From an archaeon (lineage in GTDB: Archaea > Nanobdellota > Nanobdellia > Woesearchaeales > GW2011-AR9): DNA of 64,000 bases. Below the pieces are notes generated by a model. The model was not told where the DNA came from and made no database searches. It saw nothing but the letters and a program-made list of their open reading frames with translations. The stretch lies in contig JABHRS010000005.1 in assembly GCA_018670085.1 (NCBI GenBank), forward strand, positions 1-64,000. The letters are read 5' to 3'. Position numbers and translations under genes: made by a program. Shown piece after piece: positions 37,950-48,111 of this stretch (position 1 is its first letter; each line of letters starts with the position of its first letter).

Positions 37950-37989
37950 TCACTAAATAGTGACGACAATACCCAAAAGTTTATAAATA
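37950..37989 (+). promoter_or_regulatory. Inverted repeat TCACTAAATAGTGA + 17 bp + TTATAAA
   Basis: TCACTAAATAGTGA-CGACAATACCCAAAAGT-TTATAAAT. Confidence 0.65.
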
Positions 37990-38043
37990 GGGACAGTATG
38001 TAGAGAGTATAGCTTAAACCAAGTAAATAATGAGGTAATTAAG

Positions 38044-38460
38044 ATGACAAATGAATTAGAAAGGGCAGAATTAGAAACATTAATTGGAAATAAACTCCCA
38101 AGCATGTTATACAACGCAGATGGTAGTGCATTAGAACCTGGAAGATGGGAGAAACAAGGACTAGATGAGCATAGAATCAAATTTGAGTTTCCTCAGATGG
38201 TAGGCGATGTTGACAGTGGAGTAGATTTAATGGTTTGGTCATGTATTGATCAAATGGGAAGACCAGTTACATCATATGTTGTAGCACCACGTGAAGGAAA
38301 ATCAGAGTTAGGGTATAAAAGTCCAGTTGGATTAATTGTTGAAGGTGGAAACCCAGCAGTTCTTAAACAAAGTTTATTTGATTATGTAAAACCAATGGAA
38401 GCTGCAAATGTGCAAACATATTCTACTTTAGCTAATGCACTTAATACTGGCACAAAATAA
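38044..38460 (+). CDS. Hypothetical protein
   Basis: 138 aa; GAGGT SD. Confidence 0.65.
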   Translation: MTNELERAELETLIGNKLPSMLYNADGSALEPGRWEKQGLDEHRIKFEFPQMVGDVDSGVDLMVWSCIDQMGRPVTSYVVAPREGKSELGYKSPVGLIVEGGNPAVLKQSLFDYVKPMEAANVQTYSTLANALNTGTK

Positions 38461-38509
38461 AATTTATTTTTTATCTTATTTTTTTACTATTTTTCTAATT
38501 AATTTATTT

Positions 38510-41197
38510 CTACCAACTCAAATACTTAACTGCAAACTCATAATCTTTTCTGATCAAGAATTTTCTGAATTCATCTCCAACTAGAATCAACAGAGCAAAT
38601 GGTAGAGCTAAGGATAACTCAACTAATGAAAGTGGCGCTGTTCCAAAAAAAGTGTTCACAGCTGGCTGATATACAATCAATGCTAAGATCACAAGCTCAG
38701 TTAAAATTCCCCAAAGCAATAACCGATTTGAAAAAAAGTTTAGTTTAAAAATTGATAAACGCCTAGCACGGCAAACCCAAACATCAGCTACTTGACAAAT
38801 AATGATTGCAGCAAAAAAGGCAGTGATTGCAGTTTGATACAGAGGATTGGAAATTGCTAAACTTTGACCCCAAACCCAGCCGCCTTGAAACAATACATAA
38901 AAATAAGCAAAGAAACCTGCTGCTGCTTGAACCATTCCAACTAAAGCATAAGAGCGAAAAAGTAATTGAGGCGTTAGTAACCTTTCTTTAGATGACCGTG
39001 GTTTCTTCACCATCACATCACCCTCAGGCTTTTCTGTACCAAGACCAATTGCTGGCAATATATCAGTACCCAAATCAATTGCTAAAATTAAAACGATAGT
39101 TATTGGAAGTGGAATACCAAGTAATACAAAAGCAATGAAAGGTAAAATTTGAGGAACATTACTAGTTAAAATATAGGCAATAAATTTTTTGATATTTTCA
39201 AAAATAGTTCGACCTTCTTCTATTGCATTCACAATGGTTGCAAAGTTGTCATCCATTAAAACCATATCACTAGCTTCACGCGCAACCTCAGTTCCAGTTA
39301 GACCCATAGCAACACCCATATCAGCATTCTTTAAAGCAGGTGCATCATTAACACCATCACCAGTAACAGTTACAACTTCACCCAAAGATTGCAGAGCTTG
39401 AACTATTCGAAGTTTTTGGTTAGGATTACTCCTGGCAAATATTAAGTTGTCTTTTTTCAAATGTTTCTTCAAAATGGTATCACTCATTCTTGCTAACTGT
39501 TCAGAATTGATGATTGTGGCTTTACCACTAACTAAACCAACTTTTCTGGCAATTGATTCTGCCGTTAAACTATAATCACCAGTGATCATAATCACACGGA
39601 TCCCAGCAGATTTACATTTCTTAATTGCAGAACTGATTTCTTTACGAGGAGGATCAAGCATGCCAACTAAACCAATAAAAATGAATTCCTGCTCTTTTGC
39701 CTTATTAGTTGTAGTTTTTTTGTAGGCTAAAGCTAAGACTCTTTCACCACGCGAAGCTAGATCCTTGTATGCAGTTAGAATTTTTTCTTGATCTTTTTTT
39801 AGCAAATTTCTAGTCTTACCATTCACTGTTATTTTACTACATTTTTTTAGAACAACTTCAGGGGCACCTTTCATGTATGCAATTTTTCCCTTGCTATTTT
39901 TGTTGGTTGTAATCATCCTCTTAGTCTGCGAATCAAAAGGAGATTCATGAATTCTTTTCTCTTTGGATGTGATGTTTCTGACACTGATGATTTTACTTGC
40001 AAAATGCATTAAAGAAGTTTCAGTCGGGTCGCCAGTATAAATTCCATTTTTTTGATAATGAGAATTGTTACACAAAACCATGGTGCTAGTTAACAAACTG
40101 ATACCCGGTATCTTTTTGATATTTTTCTGACTGCTAGTTATTTCTTCAAAATTAAGATACAAAGAATTGACAGACATTTTATTTTGAGTAATGGTTCCAG
40201 TTTTATCAGTGCAGATCACAGTTGTGGATCCCAAAGTTTCAACGGATTCTAAATTCTTAATGAGAGCATTACGCTTGGCCATGCGTTTTGATGCGATACT
40301 TAGGCAAAGAGTTACTGTTGGTAGTAACCCTTCTGGAACATTAGCTACAATGATCCCTATTGCAAAAATAATACTACCGATTAAAGGGTTTCCAAGCAAA
40401 ATACTGATGATGAAAAAAACTGCACCTAAAAAGATTGCAATACTAGAAATTACCTTGATGAAATGTTTTAACTCTTTTCTTAATGGAGTTTCAACTTCCT
40501 CTGTTTCTTTAGTTAACCGGACAATTTTTCCGATTTGAGTATTCATTCCAGTTCCATAAACTAAAGCTTTTGCATTACCGGATTGAACTAAAGTTCCAGA
40601 AAAAACCATGTTCCTTGATTCCAAAATATTCTTATGAGTAAATTCTAACTTTCTTAATTGTGGTTCAGATTCACCAGTGATTGAAGAGTTATCAACTTTT
40701 AGAGAATTGTGAGTGATTAATCTGGCATCAGCTGAAATTTTATCACCTTCAGAAAGGATTAGAATATCACCTGGAACAATGTTAATAGAATCAATTTCAA
40801 TTATTTTTCCATCTCTTTGCACTTTGGATCTCTTTGGGATCATCTTGTTGAAAGTTTGCATGATCTTTTCTGATTGATATTCTTGAATGAATGTGAAAAT
40901 GGAGTTTAAAATTACAACAGCAAATAAAGCAATACCAATATAGAGATAACCTTCATTTGGTTCAACATAGTCTGCTAAAAATGCTAGCGCGGATCCCACG
41001 ATGAGTAATAGTGCGAAAAAGTTTTTGAACTGATTTAGAAATTTGAAAATTATATGAGTTTGTTTTTTGGTTTCTAAAAAATTATTGCCAAATTTTTGTA
41101 ACTTGTTTACTGCTTGTTTTGAAGATAAACCTTGCTCAGTTGATTTTAGCTCACTGAATAACTTGCTTAAAGTTTTTTTGTGTTCATCCATCACCAT
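38510..41197 (-). CDS. P-type cation ATPase, type IIC-like (Na,K-ATPase alpha-like)
   Basis: IGIIVANVPEGLLPTVTLCLSIASKRMAKRNALIKNLESVETLGSTTVICTDKTGTITQNKM; GDGVNDAPALKNADMGVAMG. Confidence 0.9.
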   Translation of the reverse strand: MVMDEHKKTLSKLFSELKSTEQGLSSKQAVNKLQKFGNNFLETKKQTHIIFKFLNQFKNFFALLLIVGSALAFLADYVEPNEGYLYIGIALFAVVILNSIFTFIQEYQSEKIMQTFNKMIPKRSKVQRDGKIIEIDSINIVPGDILILSEGDKISADARLITHNSLKVDNSSITGESEPQLRKLEFTHKNILESRNMVFSGTLVQSGNAKALVYGTGMNTQIGKIVRLTKETEEVETPLRKELKHFIKVISSIAIFLGAVFFIISILLGNPLIGSIIFAIGIIVANVPEGLLPTVTLCLSIASKRMAKRNALIKNLESVETLGSTTVICTDKTGTITQNKMSVNSLYLNFEEITSSQKNIKKIPGISLLTSTMVLCNNSHYQKNGIYTGDPTETSLMHFASKIISVRNITSKEKRIHESPFDSQTKRMITTNKNSKGKIAYMKGAPEVVLKKCSKITVNGKTRNLLKKDQEKILTAYKDLASRGERVLALAYKKTTTNKAKEQEFIFIGLVGMLDPPRKEISSAIKKCKSAGIRVIMITGDYSLTAESIARKVGLVSGKATIINSEQLARMSDTILKKHLKKDNLIFARSNPNQKLRIVQALQSLGEVVTVTGDGVNDAPALKNADMGVAMGLTGTEVAREASDMVLMDDNFATIVNAIEEGRTIFENIKKFIAYILTSNVPQILPFIAFVLLGIPLPITIVLILAIDLGTDILPAIGLGTEKPEGDVMVKKPRSSKERLLTPQLLFRSYALVGMVQAAAGFFAYFYVLFQGGWVWGQSLAISNPLYQTAITAFFAAIIICQVADVWVCRARRLSIFKLNFFSNRLLLWGILTELVILALIVYQPAVNTFFGTAPLSLVELSLALPFALLILVGDEFRKFLIRKDYEFAVKYLSW

Positions 41198-41346
41198 TTG
41201 TTAAAACTTAAGGGTATATATTTGTTTGGAGAAATTTTGGTTTTAGAAAGATAGATGAAAAAGCATTATTAGCTCTCTTGAAAAAACTGAGTCATGAAGA
41301 ACATAGAACCGAAAAGCTATTATAAGTAAAAAGACCAATAATTATT

Positions 41347-41832
41347 ATGGACATTGACTATAATCTGATTAAAGAACAAATAGATTTTTTACACAGTGGT
41401 TTAAGCGAACTTGGAAGAAATTTAGGGCTTGCTGATACATCAAAAGAACTCTTACTTGACAAACGTATTGCTTTGTATGAAGTTCCAAGATTTCCTCGCT
41501 GGAGTGGGTATAGAGCAATTGCTGAGATTAGAGGTATGGATACTTATGATGGACACACAAGAGTCGAATTAAGAATTGATAGCACTGATAATGAGCTAGC
41601 AGAATTAACCAATCAGTTAATAGACCAGTTTCCTAAAACTCACTTAGAAAAAGAATATCTTAGACTAGCAGATGTTAGTCCAATTGGATTAAAACAGTTT
41701 ATTCAGTTATACGCTCCACTAGTTGAAAGTGATGAAAGATATTTGAGAGTTCCAAACAGTTGGTTTATGAACGGAGAATTTACACAGATAAATTTACAGC
41801 TACTTAGAAATAGAACTACTTGTCCAAAATGA
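41347..41832 (+). CDS. Hypothetical protein
   Basis: 161 aa; TTATAAG 27 nt before ATG. Confidence 0.6.
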   Translation: MDIDYNLIKEQIDFLHSGLSELGRNLGLADTSKELLLDKRIALYEVPRFPRWSGYRAIAEIRGMDTYDGHTRVELRIDSTDNELAELTNQLIDQFPKTHLEKEYLRLADVSPIGLKQFIQLYAPLVESDERYLRVPNSWFMNGEFTQINLQLLRNRTTCPK

Positions 41833-41926
41833 TCTGAGTTAAGTTCTAATTGTTTAAGATTTGTTTCTTTAACTTTTTATTTCTTTAACTTAAAAAAAGA
41901 AAAATAATTCTAAGCTGAGTTAGCTA

Positions 41927-42577
41927 TTAACTTTCACCAGGTCTTGATTGTTTGGAATAACTAAGTCGAAGATACATTTCTTCACGGGCATTCATTTTTT
42001 TTTCAAAATGTAACTCAGGATTTTTTTCACCAAGCATTTCAAAAATCTTACGCATTGGTGAATCTGCTGGAGAAAAATGTTTAGTTATTAATGAATTGTA
42101 AAAACCACTAGCTAGTGCGCCAAAATGATCTATGTCAGATGCACCCAAATCAGTTAAAGAAGCACCGTCTAAATATAGCCGCTCTCTTTGTGCAAACCCA
42201 CCATCATAACAAGCAATAATATTATCAGCAATGGACCCATCTTCTGGTCCGGATCCCAAATAAGTGTTTATTTTTTGAAGAATAACATCATCAGGCTCAT
42301 TAAATTTTGCTCTATAAGGAAAACCTAAAACTCTAACCATCTCACCTAAAGGGACTAGGCCTTCAGGTAAATCCCTGCCACTAAGAAATCTTTTCTCACG
42401 AGAGTTTAATTCTTCAACCGCGATATTACTAAGATCTTCAACATAGAGTGGGTGAGCTCTTCCACTAAGAATTGCATCATTGAATGCACTTTGCTCTTCA
42501 GTTAGACATCTAAATAGACCACCAATTGACCTAGCTTTGATCATATGTGTTAGCATTTCTGGAACTTTTTTTATCAT
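41927..42577 (-). CDS. Hypothetical protein
   Basis: 216 aa ORF; AAGGTGA SD; TATA upstream. Confidence 0.6.
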   Translation of the reverse strand: MIKKVPEMLTHMIKARSIGGLFRCLTEEQSAFNDAILSGRAHPLYVEDLSNIAVEELNSREKRFLSGRDLPEGLVPLGEMVRVLGFPYRAKFNEPDDVILQKINTYLGSGPEDGSIADNIIACYDGGFAQRERLYLDGASLTDLGASDIDHFGALASGFYNSLITKHFSPADSPMRKIFEMLGEKNPELHFEKKMNAREEMYLRLSYSKQSRPGES

Positions 42578-42700
42578 GATTATTCACCTTTTGAATTTAA
42601 TGAGATTCTAATAACTGAGATTATTTATAAAGGTTACCATTGATTAGGAGTTAATCTGATAGAGAAAGGTTTTTTAAATTTGAACATTGTTCTTTACATT

Positions 42701-43729
42701 ATGGTCAAAAGAATATTACTCCTAACTTTGTTAAGTTTATTTTTAATTCTAATAATTGGTTGCAGTGGAACAGTTGAAGAAATTGATACAAATGAGTCAA
42801 TTGAAGAAGAACCAGTAGTTGAAGAGATTATTGAAGAAGTTTCTAAAGAAGATCTCTTATGTGGAAACGATGTTTGCGATGAAGGCGAAATTGAAAGCTG
42901 TGAAAAAGATTGTATTGTGCTTTGCAGTGAGAACACTGATTGTTTGGATGATGAAGTTTGTGGTATTGGAAGATATTGCGAGACAGCTGAAACCATAACA
43001 ACTGAACTTGCAAGTACAATGAGTAATTGGACTTACAGTTTTGAAGAAAAATTGTCATCAATAGAATTTAAGGAAGGGAAAATTCAAGACATACTAGATT
43101 CTTATGTGGAAATAATTGATGCAAGTGAAATTGAAGATTTAAATAATGAAATTTCTGAATTTTTCAGTACAGTAGAAAATGAAGTTGACGTTTTACAATT
43201 TGGAATTGAAGATTTGAATGATGAAATTCCCACATACACTACACGAAGTTCAGATGAATTTTTTGAAGAATACTCTGAGTTAGAGGATGATTATTTGAGT
43301 TTACTGAACAGAATTGAAAAAGAATTTTATGATTATTACACCCAAATGTATGAACTAGCTGACGAAGATGATACAGATTTATTTATCAAAGGGATTAGTA
43401 TAACTGAAAAAACTGAATCAAAAATAGTATTTGCAATTACTGTTGAAAATATTGGAACACTAGTAGCCCAAGATCCATTTGATGTAAACGTTGAAATTGA
43501 TATTGAAAATGAAGACTCACAAAGTTGCAGTGAGGAATTTGATTCATTGGATTCTGGGGATGAAGTTGTAATCACTTGCTCAATTAATTTACCTAGTTTA
43601 TCTGAGAATAGTGGGATCAGTTTAGTGATTAATGCAGATGTAGATTATGATAGCGAAGTTGATGAAATTTCTGAAACTAATAATAATTTTGATTTTGAGA
43701 TGATTGTGAGTTCTGTTGATTTGCAATAA
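42701..43729 (+). CDS. Lipoprotein with CARDB-like domain
   Basis: Lipobox LILIIGCSG; CGNDVCDEGEIESCEKDC; ITVENIGTLVAQDPFDVNVEI...DEISETNNNF. Confidence 0.72.
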   Translation: MVKRILLLTLLSLFLILIIGCSGTVEEIDTNESIEEEPVVEEIIEEVSKEDLLCGNDVCDEGEIESCEKDCIVLCSENTDCLDDEVCGIGRYCETAETITTELASTMSNWTYSFEEKLSSIEFKEGKIQDILDSYVEIIDASEIEDLNNEISEFFSTVENEVDVLQFGIEDLNDEIPTYTTRSSDEFFEEYSELEDDYLSLLNRIEKEFYDYYTQMYELADEDDTDLFIKGISITEKTESKIVFAITVENIGTLVAQDPFDVNVEIDIENEDSQSCSEEFDSLDSGDEVVITCSINLPSLSENSGISLVINADVDYDSEVDEISETNNNFDFEMIVSSVDLQ

Positions 43730-43894
43730 GTCAAGAATTTTCTAGGTGATTGAGAAATTTTTGTAAGATAATTCTTTAGTAGATTTCAAACTCATCAAGT
43801 AGACTTGATCATGTAATAACTCCTAATGAATTTCTTGGTTTGCTCCTTGATAGTAAGAACATTTATATAACTGCTACTGCGAGCAAGTAATGTA

Positions 43895-44992
43895 ATGAAT
43901 ATTAGAGAAACCGAAAAAGGAATTTATACTGCAGTAAGTGATCCAGCAGTCAGATCACGAGACCAATCATCAGGAACACTGAATTTAACAAGTTTATGTA
44001 GAATCCCCATACTGACATATGGGGGATTAAACACAGATATCTTAGCACCAGATTTGGCTAAAGAAGGATACAGAGTAGAAAAAGAAGAACTTTGTCCAAG
44101 AGATGATGAAGATATAGGTCTTAGAATGCCAAATGTTTGGTATCTTAACAAAGGAGCGCATTGTATTAGTATCCCCATGTATTATAATTTCATGCAGCTT
44201 AAATCAGGAATAGTAGATGGAAATTTATATTCTAGAAATCCAGAAATAACTTCAGAATTTGGTAAAGTCGCTATGATTGAAGTTTATTTTGGAGATAAGT
44301 TGTTTGAGAAATTTGATGATGAAAAAGTAAAATATTTCGGAACCCCAAAAACACTGACAGAATGTATGAGAGTTTTGGAGGGGTGGGATATATCACGAGT
44401 TCCAAGACTAGCAGACTATGTTGAATTTTCAGACAAAATCAGATCATGGAGTGAAGATCATTTTCCAGGATATGACGAATCAAAATGGTTCTTAGGAAGA
44501 GAAGCTACAAACATAATTAGAGAAGAATCTGGTAGCACAAATGTTAGGGATTGCATAAGATTCTTTTGGGAAAATTACTTGCTCAAAAAATCCCCGACAA
44601 TTAGTGAACAGGATATCGAGATTGACATTATTGACCCAAATTTCTCCACTCAAAGAGAACCAGATCTGCTAATTGTAGGAGAGAACCCTTTTGATTATGA
44701 ATCACTAAGTGACGAATGTCCAGATTACATATTGTCAGCTGAGTTAAAATCTTTTTCAAACAGTAGAGTCAAATATCTAAATCATTTAATTAAACCAGAT
44801 GGAAAGGCACTACTCAATGCGAGGCTTGCAAGAAAAAGATATCCAAATACACCAGTAGTCTTAATTGAAAATGTCCCAGGAGTCAAAAGGTTCTCATTAA
44901 TGCGAGAAGACGAAGTTAAAGAAAGCTTTAGTCCAGATGTTGCAGTAGTAGCAGATGTAATTAGATCATGTATTGACCAATCAATGCAGTAA
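43895..44992 (+). CDS. Hypothetical protein with possible PD-(D/E)XK nuclease core
   Basis: 365 aa; REPDLLIVG...DYILSAELKSF. Confidence 0.45.
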   Translation: MNIRETEKGIYTAVSDPAVRSRDQSSGTLNLTSLCRIPILTYGGLNTDILAPDLAKEGYRVEKEELCPRDDEDIGLRMPNVWYLNKGAHCISIPMYYNFMQLKSGIVDGNLYSRNPEITSEFGKVAMIEVYFGDKLFEKFDDEKVKYFGTPKTLTECMRVLEGWDISRVPRLADYVEFSDKIRSWSEDHFPGYDESKWFLGREATNIIREESGSTNVRDCIRFFWENYLLKKSPTISEQDIEIDIIDPNFSTQREPDLLIVGENPFDYESLSDECPDYILSAELKSFSNSRVKYLNHLIKPDGKALLNARLARKRYPNTPVVLIENVPGVKRFSLMREDEVKESFSPDVAVVADVIRSCIDQSMQ

Positions 44993-45027
44993 TCTTTTCA
45001 TTAATACAGAAATTAATTATTAAATTC

Positions 45028-45576
45028 TTAATTTATTACTTTTTTTAATAACTCTTTTGAGATTTTATCGTCTATTTTTTCAGTGGTGTTAATAACTTTT
45101 GCTGCAACTTCAAGAAAATGTTTAACACCCCTACCTTTAGCCCTTCCAGCTTCAGTATGCATATCTAAGGCATAATCAGGAATTTCTAATTTAAATCCTT
45201 CTTTACGTTTAAGTGAAAGTAGATCATATAGTTCACTAATTATCCTTCCTTTTTTAGCTTCACATAAAATTTTTATAGCCCGAAGTCCCTGCATTCCCTT
45301 GTCCCATTCTTTTGCGTGTTGTAGATCAGCATAATTATCTTTAAGAGTTTTGATGATAGGAATTACAGAATCATCATTAATATCTTCAACACTAATCACA
45401 ACCATCCTTTTCCAAAATTTTTGTTCAAATTCAAGACCAGATTCTAACAATTCTAAACCAAAGTAACAAGCAGATTCAACGTTGCCCCTACGAATTTCTT
45501 TTTGTAGAGCGGAAACTACTTCGTCTGCATTAAACCCACTTTTGGTCTTTTTTTGTTTGAATGATTGATATGCCAT
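45028..45576 (-). CDS. Stand-alone RarA/MgsA C-terminal-like protein
   Basis: EIRRGNVESACYFGLELLESG...RMVVISVEDIN...DYALDMHTEAGRAKGRGVKHFLEVAAKV resembles MgsA_C; no AAA+ core. Confidence 0.65.
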   Translation of the reverse strand: MAYQSFKQKKTKSGFNADEVVSALQKEIRRGNVESACYFGLELLESGLEFEQKFWKRMVVISVEDINDDSVIPIIKTLKDNYADLQHAKEWDKGMQGLRAIKILCEAKKGRIISELYDLLSLKRKEGFKLEIPDYALDMHTEAGRAKGRGVKHFLEVAAKVINTTEKIDDKISKELLKKVIN

Positions 45577-45702
45577 ATTACTAAACTTGTGAGAAGAGTG
45601 GCCTAGTTAAAAACTTTGTTAAAAAATAGAGAAAATGTTCAAATCGATGGTGAAAATTGGACCTGGTTATTTTTTGACCACTAGAAGTCAATGAGTAAGT
45701 AG

Positions 45703-45981
45703 TTAAATTAAAATATAAATAATAATGATTATTAGTAGTGGGTAGGCAAAAAGTAATTGTGGTTTCAAACATTGCAATGGGCTTTCACTTTTGTTTTTAG
45801 TTTTGTAATATTGATAAAAGTGGCCCATTTCTTGAAAAATTGCTCCGATGATTAGTAAGTAAATATTCTTTTGAAAAATTGAAGTTAGAATTAGTGCTAA
45901 CCCAAGGACATGCAGAAACCGATTTACTTTGCCGCCATGGCAGCCGATGAATTCTAAGAATAAATGTTTGATGTTGACCAT
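45703..45981 (-). CDS. Mpo1-like (DUF962) small membrane protein
   Basis: CHGGKVNRFLHVLGLAL (HxxxNRxxHxxG) and QEMGHFY. Confidence 0.55.
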   Translation of the reverse strand: MVNIKHLFLEFIGCHGGKVNRFLHVLGLALILTSIFQKNIYLLIIGAIFQEMGHFYQYYKTKNKSESPLQCLKPQLLFAYPLLIIIIIYILI

Positions 45982-46341
45982 AAGTTAGGGAAAGTTGTTT
46001 AGTTTTTAATATCTTGTGGATTTGCAACAATGGCGAACAACAGATTATCTTTTTTATTACCATGCCGTGATGCAAAGCCACGTAGTTTCAAACTAAAACA
46101 GAATCTCTCGACTTAGAACATAGTTTAGAATTGGCAAGTGGCGTTGATTTGATAAACATATAATTTTGAGAATTTTTGACAACAAAGCACTCACCACATA
46201 AACGCAACAGATGTTAAAATATTTGCTATTTTTTTTTAATAATTGTAACTATTTAAGTAGATTATTTTATTAATCTGGCGTTCACTACTTATACATAAGA
46301 AACTTCTCTGAAGAAGTTATTGTAATTGAAAACCAACAAAA

Positions 46342-48111
46342 ATGAACTCCAGAAATACAAACATGTTTAATCAAGGTGACGTTATTAACACTTGGAGGAT
46401 TGAAAGACTATTGGGTCGTGGTGGTTTCGCAGAAGTATATTTAGCTGAAAATACGTATACAAGGGATCAAAAAGCATTAAAGGTGATGGACCCTTCAAAA
46501 TTTGATCGAAAATCTAGATCAAGACTTAATTTGAATGATTTCTTTGAGAGAATTAAAGCAGAGACAAGTATTGCTAATTTGTTTGATCACCCGAACATTG
46601 TTAAAACAGATCAACCGATAATAGATACATTTAATGATAAAAAATTAGTCATCTTGCCGATGGAATTTCTGGAAGGAGGAAACATAACGAATTTAGCTTC
46701 AACACCATATGAAGTAGATAAATCAGTTGAAATCTTTGAAGGAGTATTAGATGGAGTATCTCACATCCATGAGAGAGGTTTTGTTCACAGAGACCTAAAA
46801 CTTGCAAATATTTTCTTAACAAAAAAAGGCCAAGCAAAAGTTGGAGACTTTGGGATTACAACACTTATGGATGAAGATTTAATTTCTGGTAAATATGATG
46901 AAGAGAATAAAATAATTGGCAGAATTGTTGGAATAAGAAGTAGAGAAATTAGTGATAAAATCGTTTTTGGATCTAGAAGATACATGTCAGATGAATATTT
47001 ATACAACGCAGTAGCAAATGAAGGAGTTGATATTTACGCAGCAGGGATGATATTTTACCAGTTACTAGTTGGAAGAATGAACGTTGCATACCTTCCTGCT
47101 GAAGGCAATATTGATTTACAGAGAGTTTCTGTTAGAAGAATAGAAGAGACTATGAACAGATATTGTCATGATGCAAGACATCTATCTCCAATTATAGCAA
47201 AATCATTAGCTCCAGCTGGAGAAAGATTTGAATCTGCAAAAGATTTTAAAAAGGCAATTCAGTGGGTTACAAGTCTTAGAAAATCCAGAGACAGGTTATA
47301 TCTTACACACGATGGCCAAGGGTTAGCTACACACAATCAAGGACCGAGTGCAACTATTTATCAAATAACTGAATTCTATGCAAATAGTTTCTCTGCTGGG
47401 AAAAATAGACATATCATTAGGTCTGCGCTTGAACACCCAGAAGAAAGTGATCAAACAATTGTGATGAGTTTACAGGACGATATTGAACTAACAAAAGCAT
47501 ATGAAGATAATAGTGAAGAAGTAGCTGATGAAAACACATTAAATTTTCTGTTAGAAAATGAAGAAGCTACAGGCGAAGTTAATGTTGAAGCTGGAATAAA
47601 TGGAAAAAAAGGAACAAGGTACAAAGGGAGAAGAAATTCACCAGGACTAATTGCAATTGCAGTAGCGGCGGGATTTGTAGGTGTGGTAGGGTTAGGTGGA
47701 GTCGGTTTAGCATTAGCAAATAACACAGGATACCTAGCGAAATCAGACAATGGAGATTACACAGAGAACTGTGAAGAGATTCTAGGGATGAGTTCATTAG
47801 ATAATAATGTTGCTCCAGAAAATATGATTGCGCTTTATGATCAACAGATAAATTGTGCAATGCAACATGGAGACATGGCAAGTTTAGATACAGCACTCCA
47901 AGGATATTTTGCAATCAGTGGAGAATCAGATGTTCAACTTAAACTGCCAGAACCAATGAATTGTGATGGATATTTGCAAAACCTAATTGTGATTGAAGAT
48001 TTAGCAAATGATGGAGTTAACGATGGAATTCTTTTTGGTAGTAATCTTGCCAAAGAACGAAGACTAATTTATGAACCAACTGGAGGATTATTATGTACGG
48101 AGCAGTATTAA
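46342..48111 (+). CDS. Hanks-type Ser/Thr protein kinase with single C-terminal TM and external domain
   Basis: LLGRGGFAEVYLAEN, HRDLKLANIF, VGDFGITTLM; TM GLIAIAVAAGFVGVVGLGGVGLALA. Confidence 0.92.
   Translation: MNSRNTNMFNQGDVINTWRIERLLGRGGFAEVYLAENTYTRDQKALKVMDPSKFDRKSRSRLNLNDFFERIKAETSIANLFDHPNIVKTDQPIIDTFNDKKLVILPMEFLEGGNITNLASTPYEVDKSVEIFEGVLDGVSHIHERGFVHRDLKLANIFLTKKGQAKVGDFGITTLMDEDLISGKYDEENKIIGRIVGIRSREISDKIVFGSRRYMSDEYLYNAVANEGVDIYAAGMIFYQLLVGRMNVAYLPAEGNIDLQRVSVRRIEETMNRYCHDARHLSPIIAKSLAPAGERFESAKDFKKAIQWVTSLRKSRDRLYLTHDGQGLATHNQGPSATIYQITEFYANSFSAGKNRHIIRSALEHPEESDQTIVMSLQDDIELTKAYEDNSEEVADENTLNFLLENEEATGEVNVEAGINGKKGTRYKGRRNSPGLIAIAVAAGFVGVVGLGGVGLALANNTGYLAKSDNGDYTENCEEILGMSSLDNNVAPENMIALYDQQINCAMQHGDMASLDTALQGYFAISGESDVQLKLPEPMNCDGYLQNLIVIEDLANDGVNDGILFGSNLAKERRLIYEPTGGLLCTEQY

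Noticed and set aside
46246-46299. TAACTATTTAAGTAG 28 bp upstream of a TATA-like box as another member of the regulon
   Set aside because: Five-base spacer and 28-bp distance differ from the eight phased sites; only a possible helical-phase relation.
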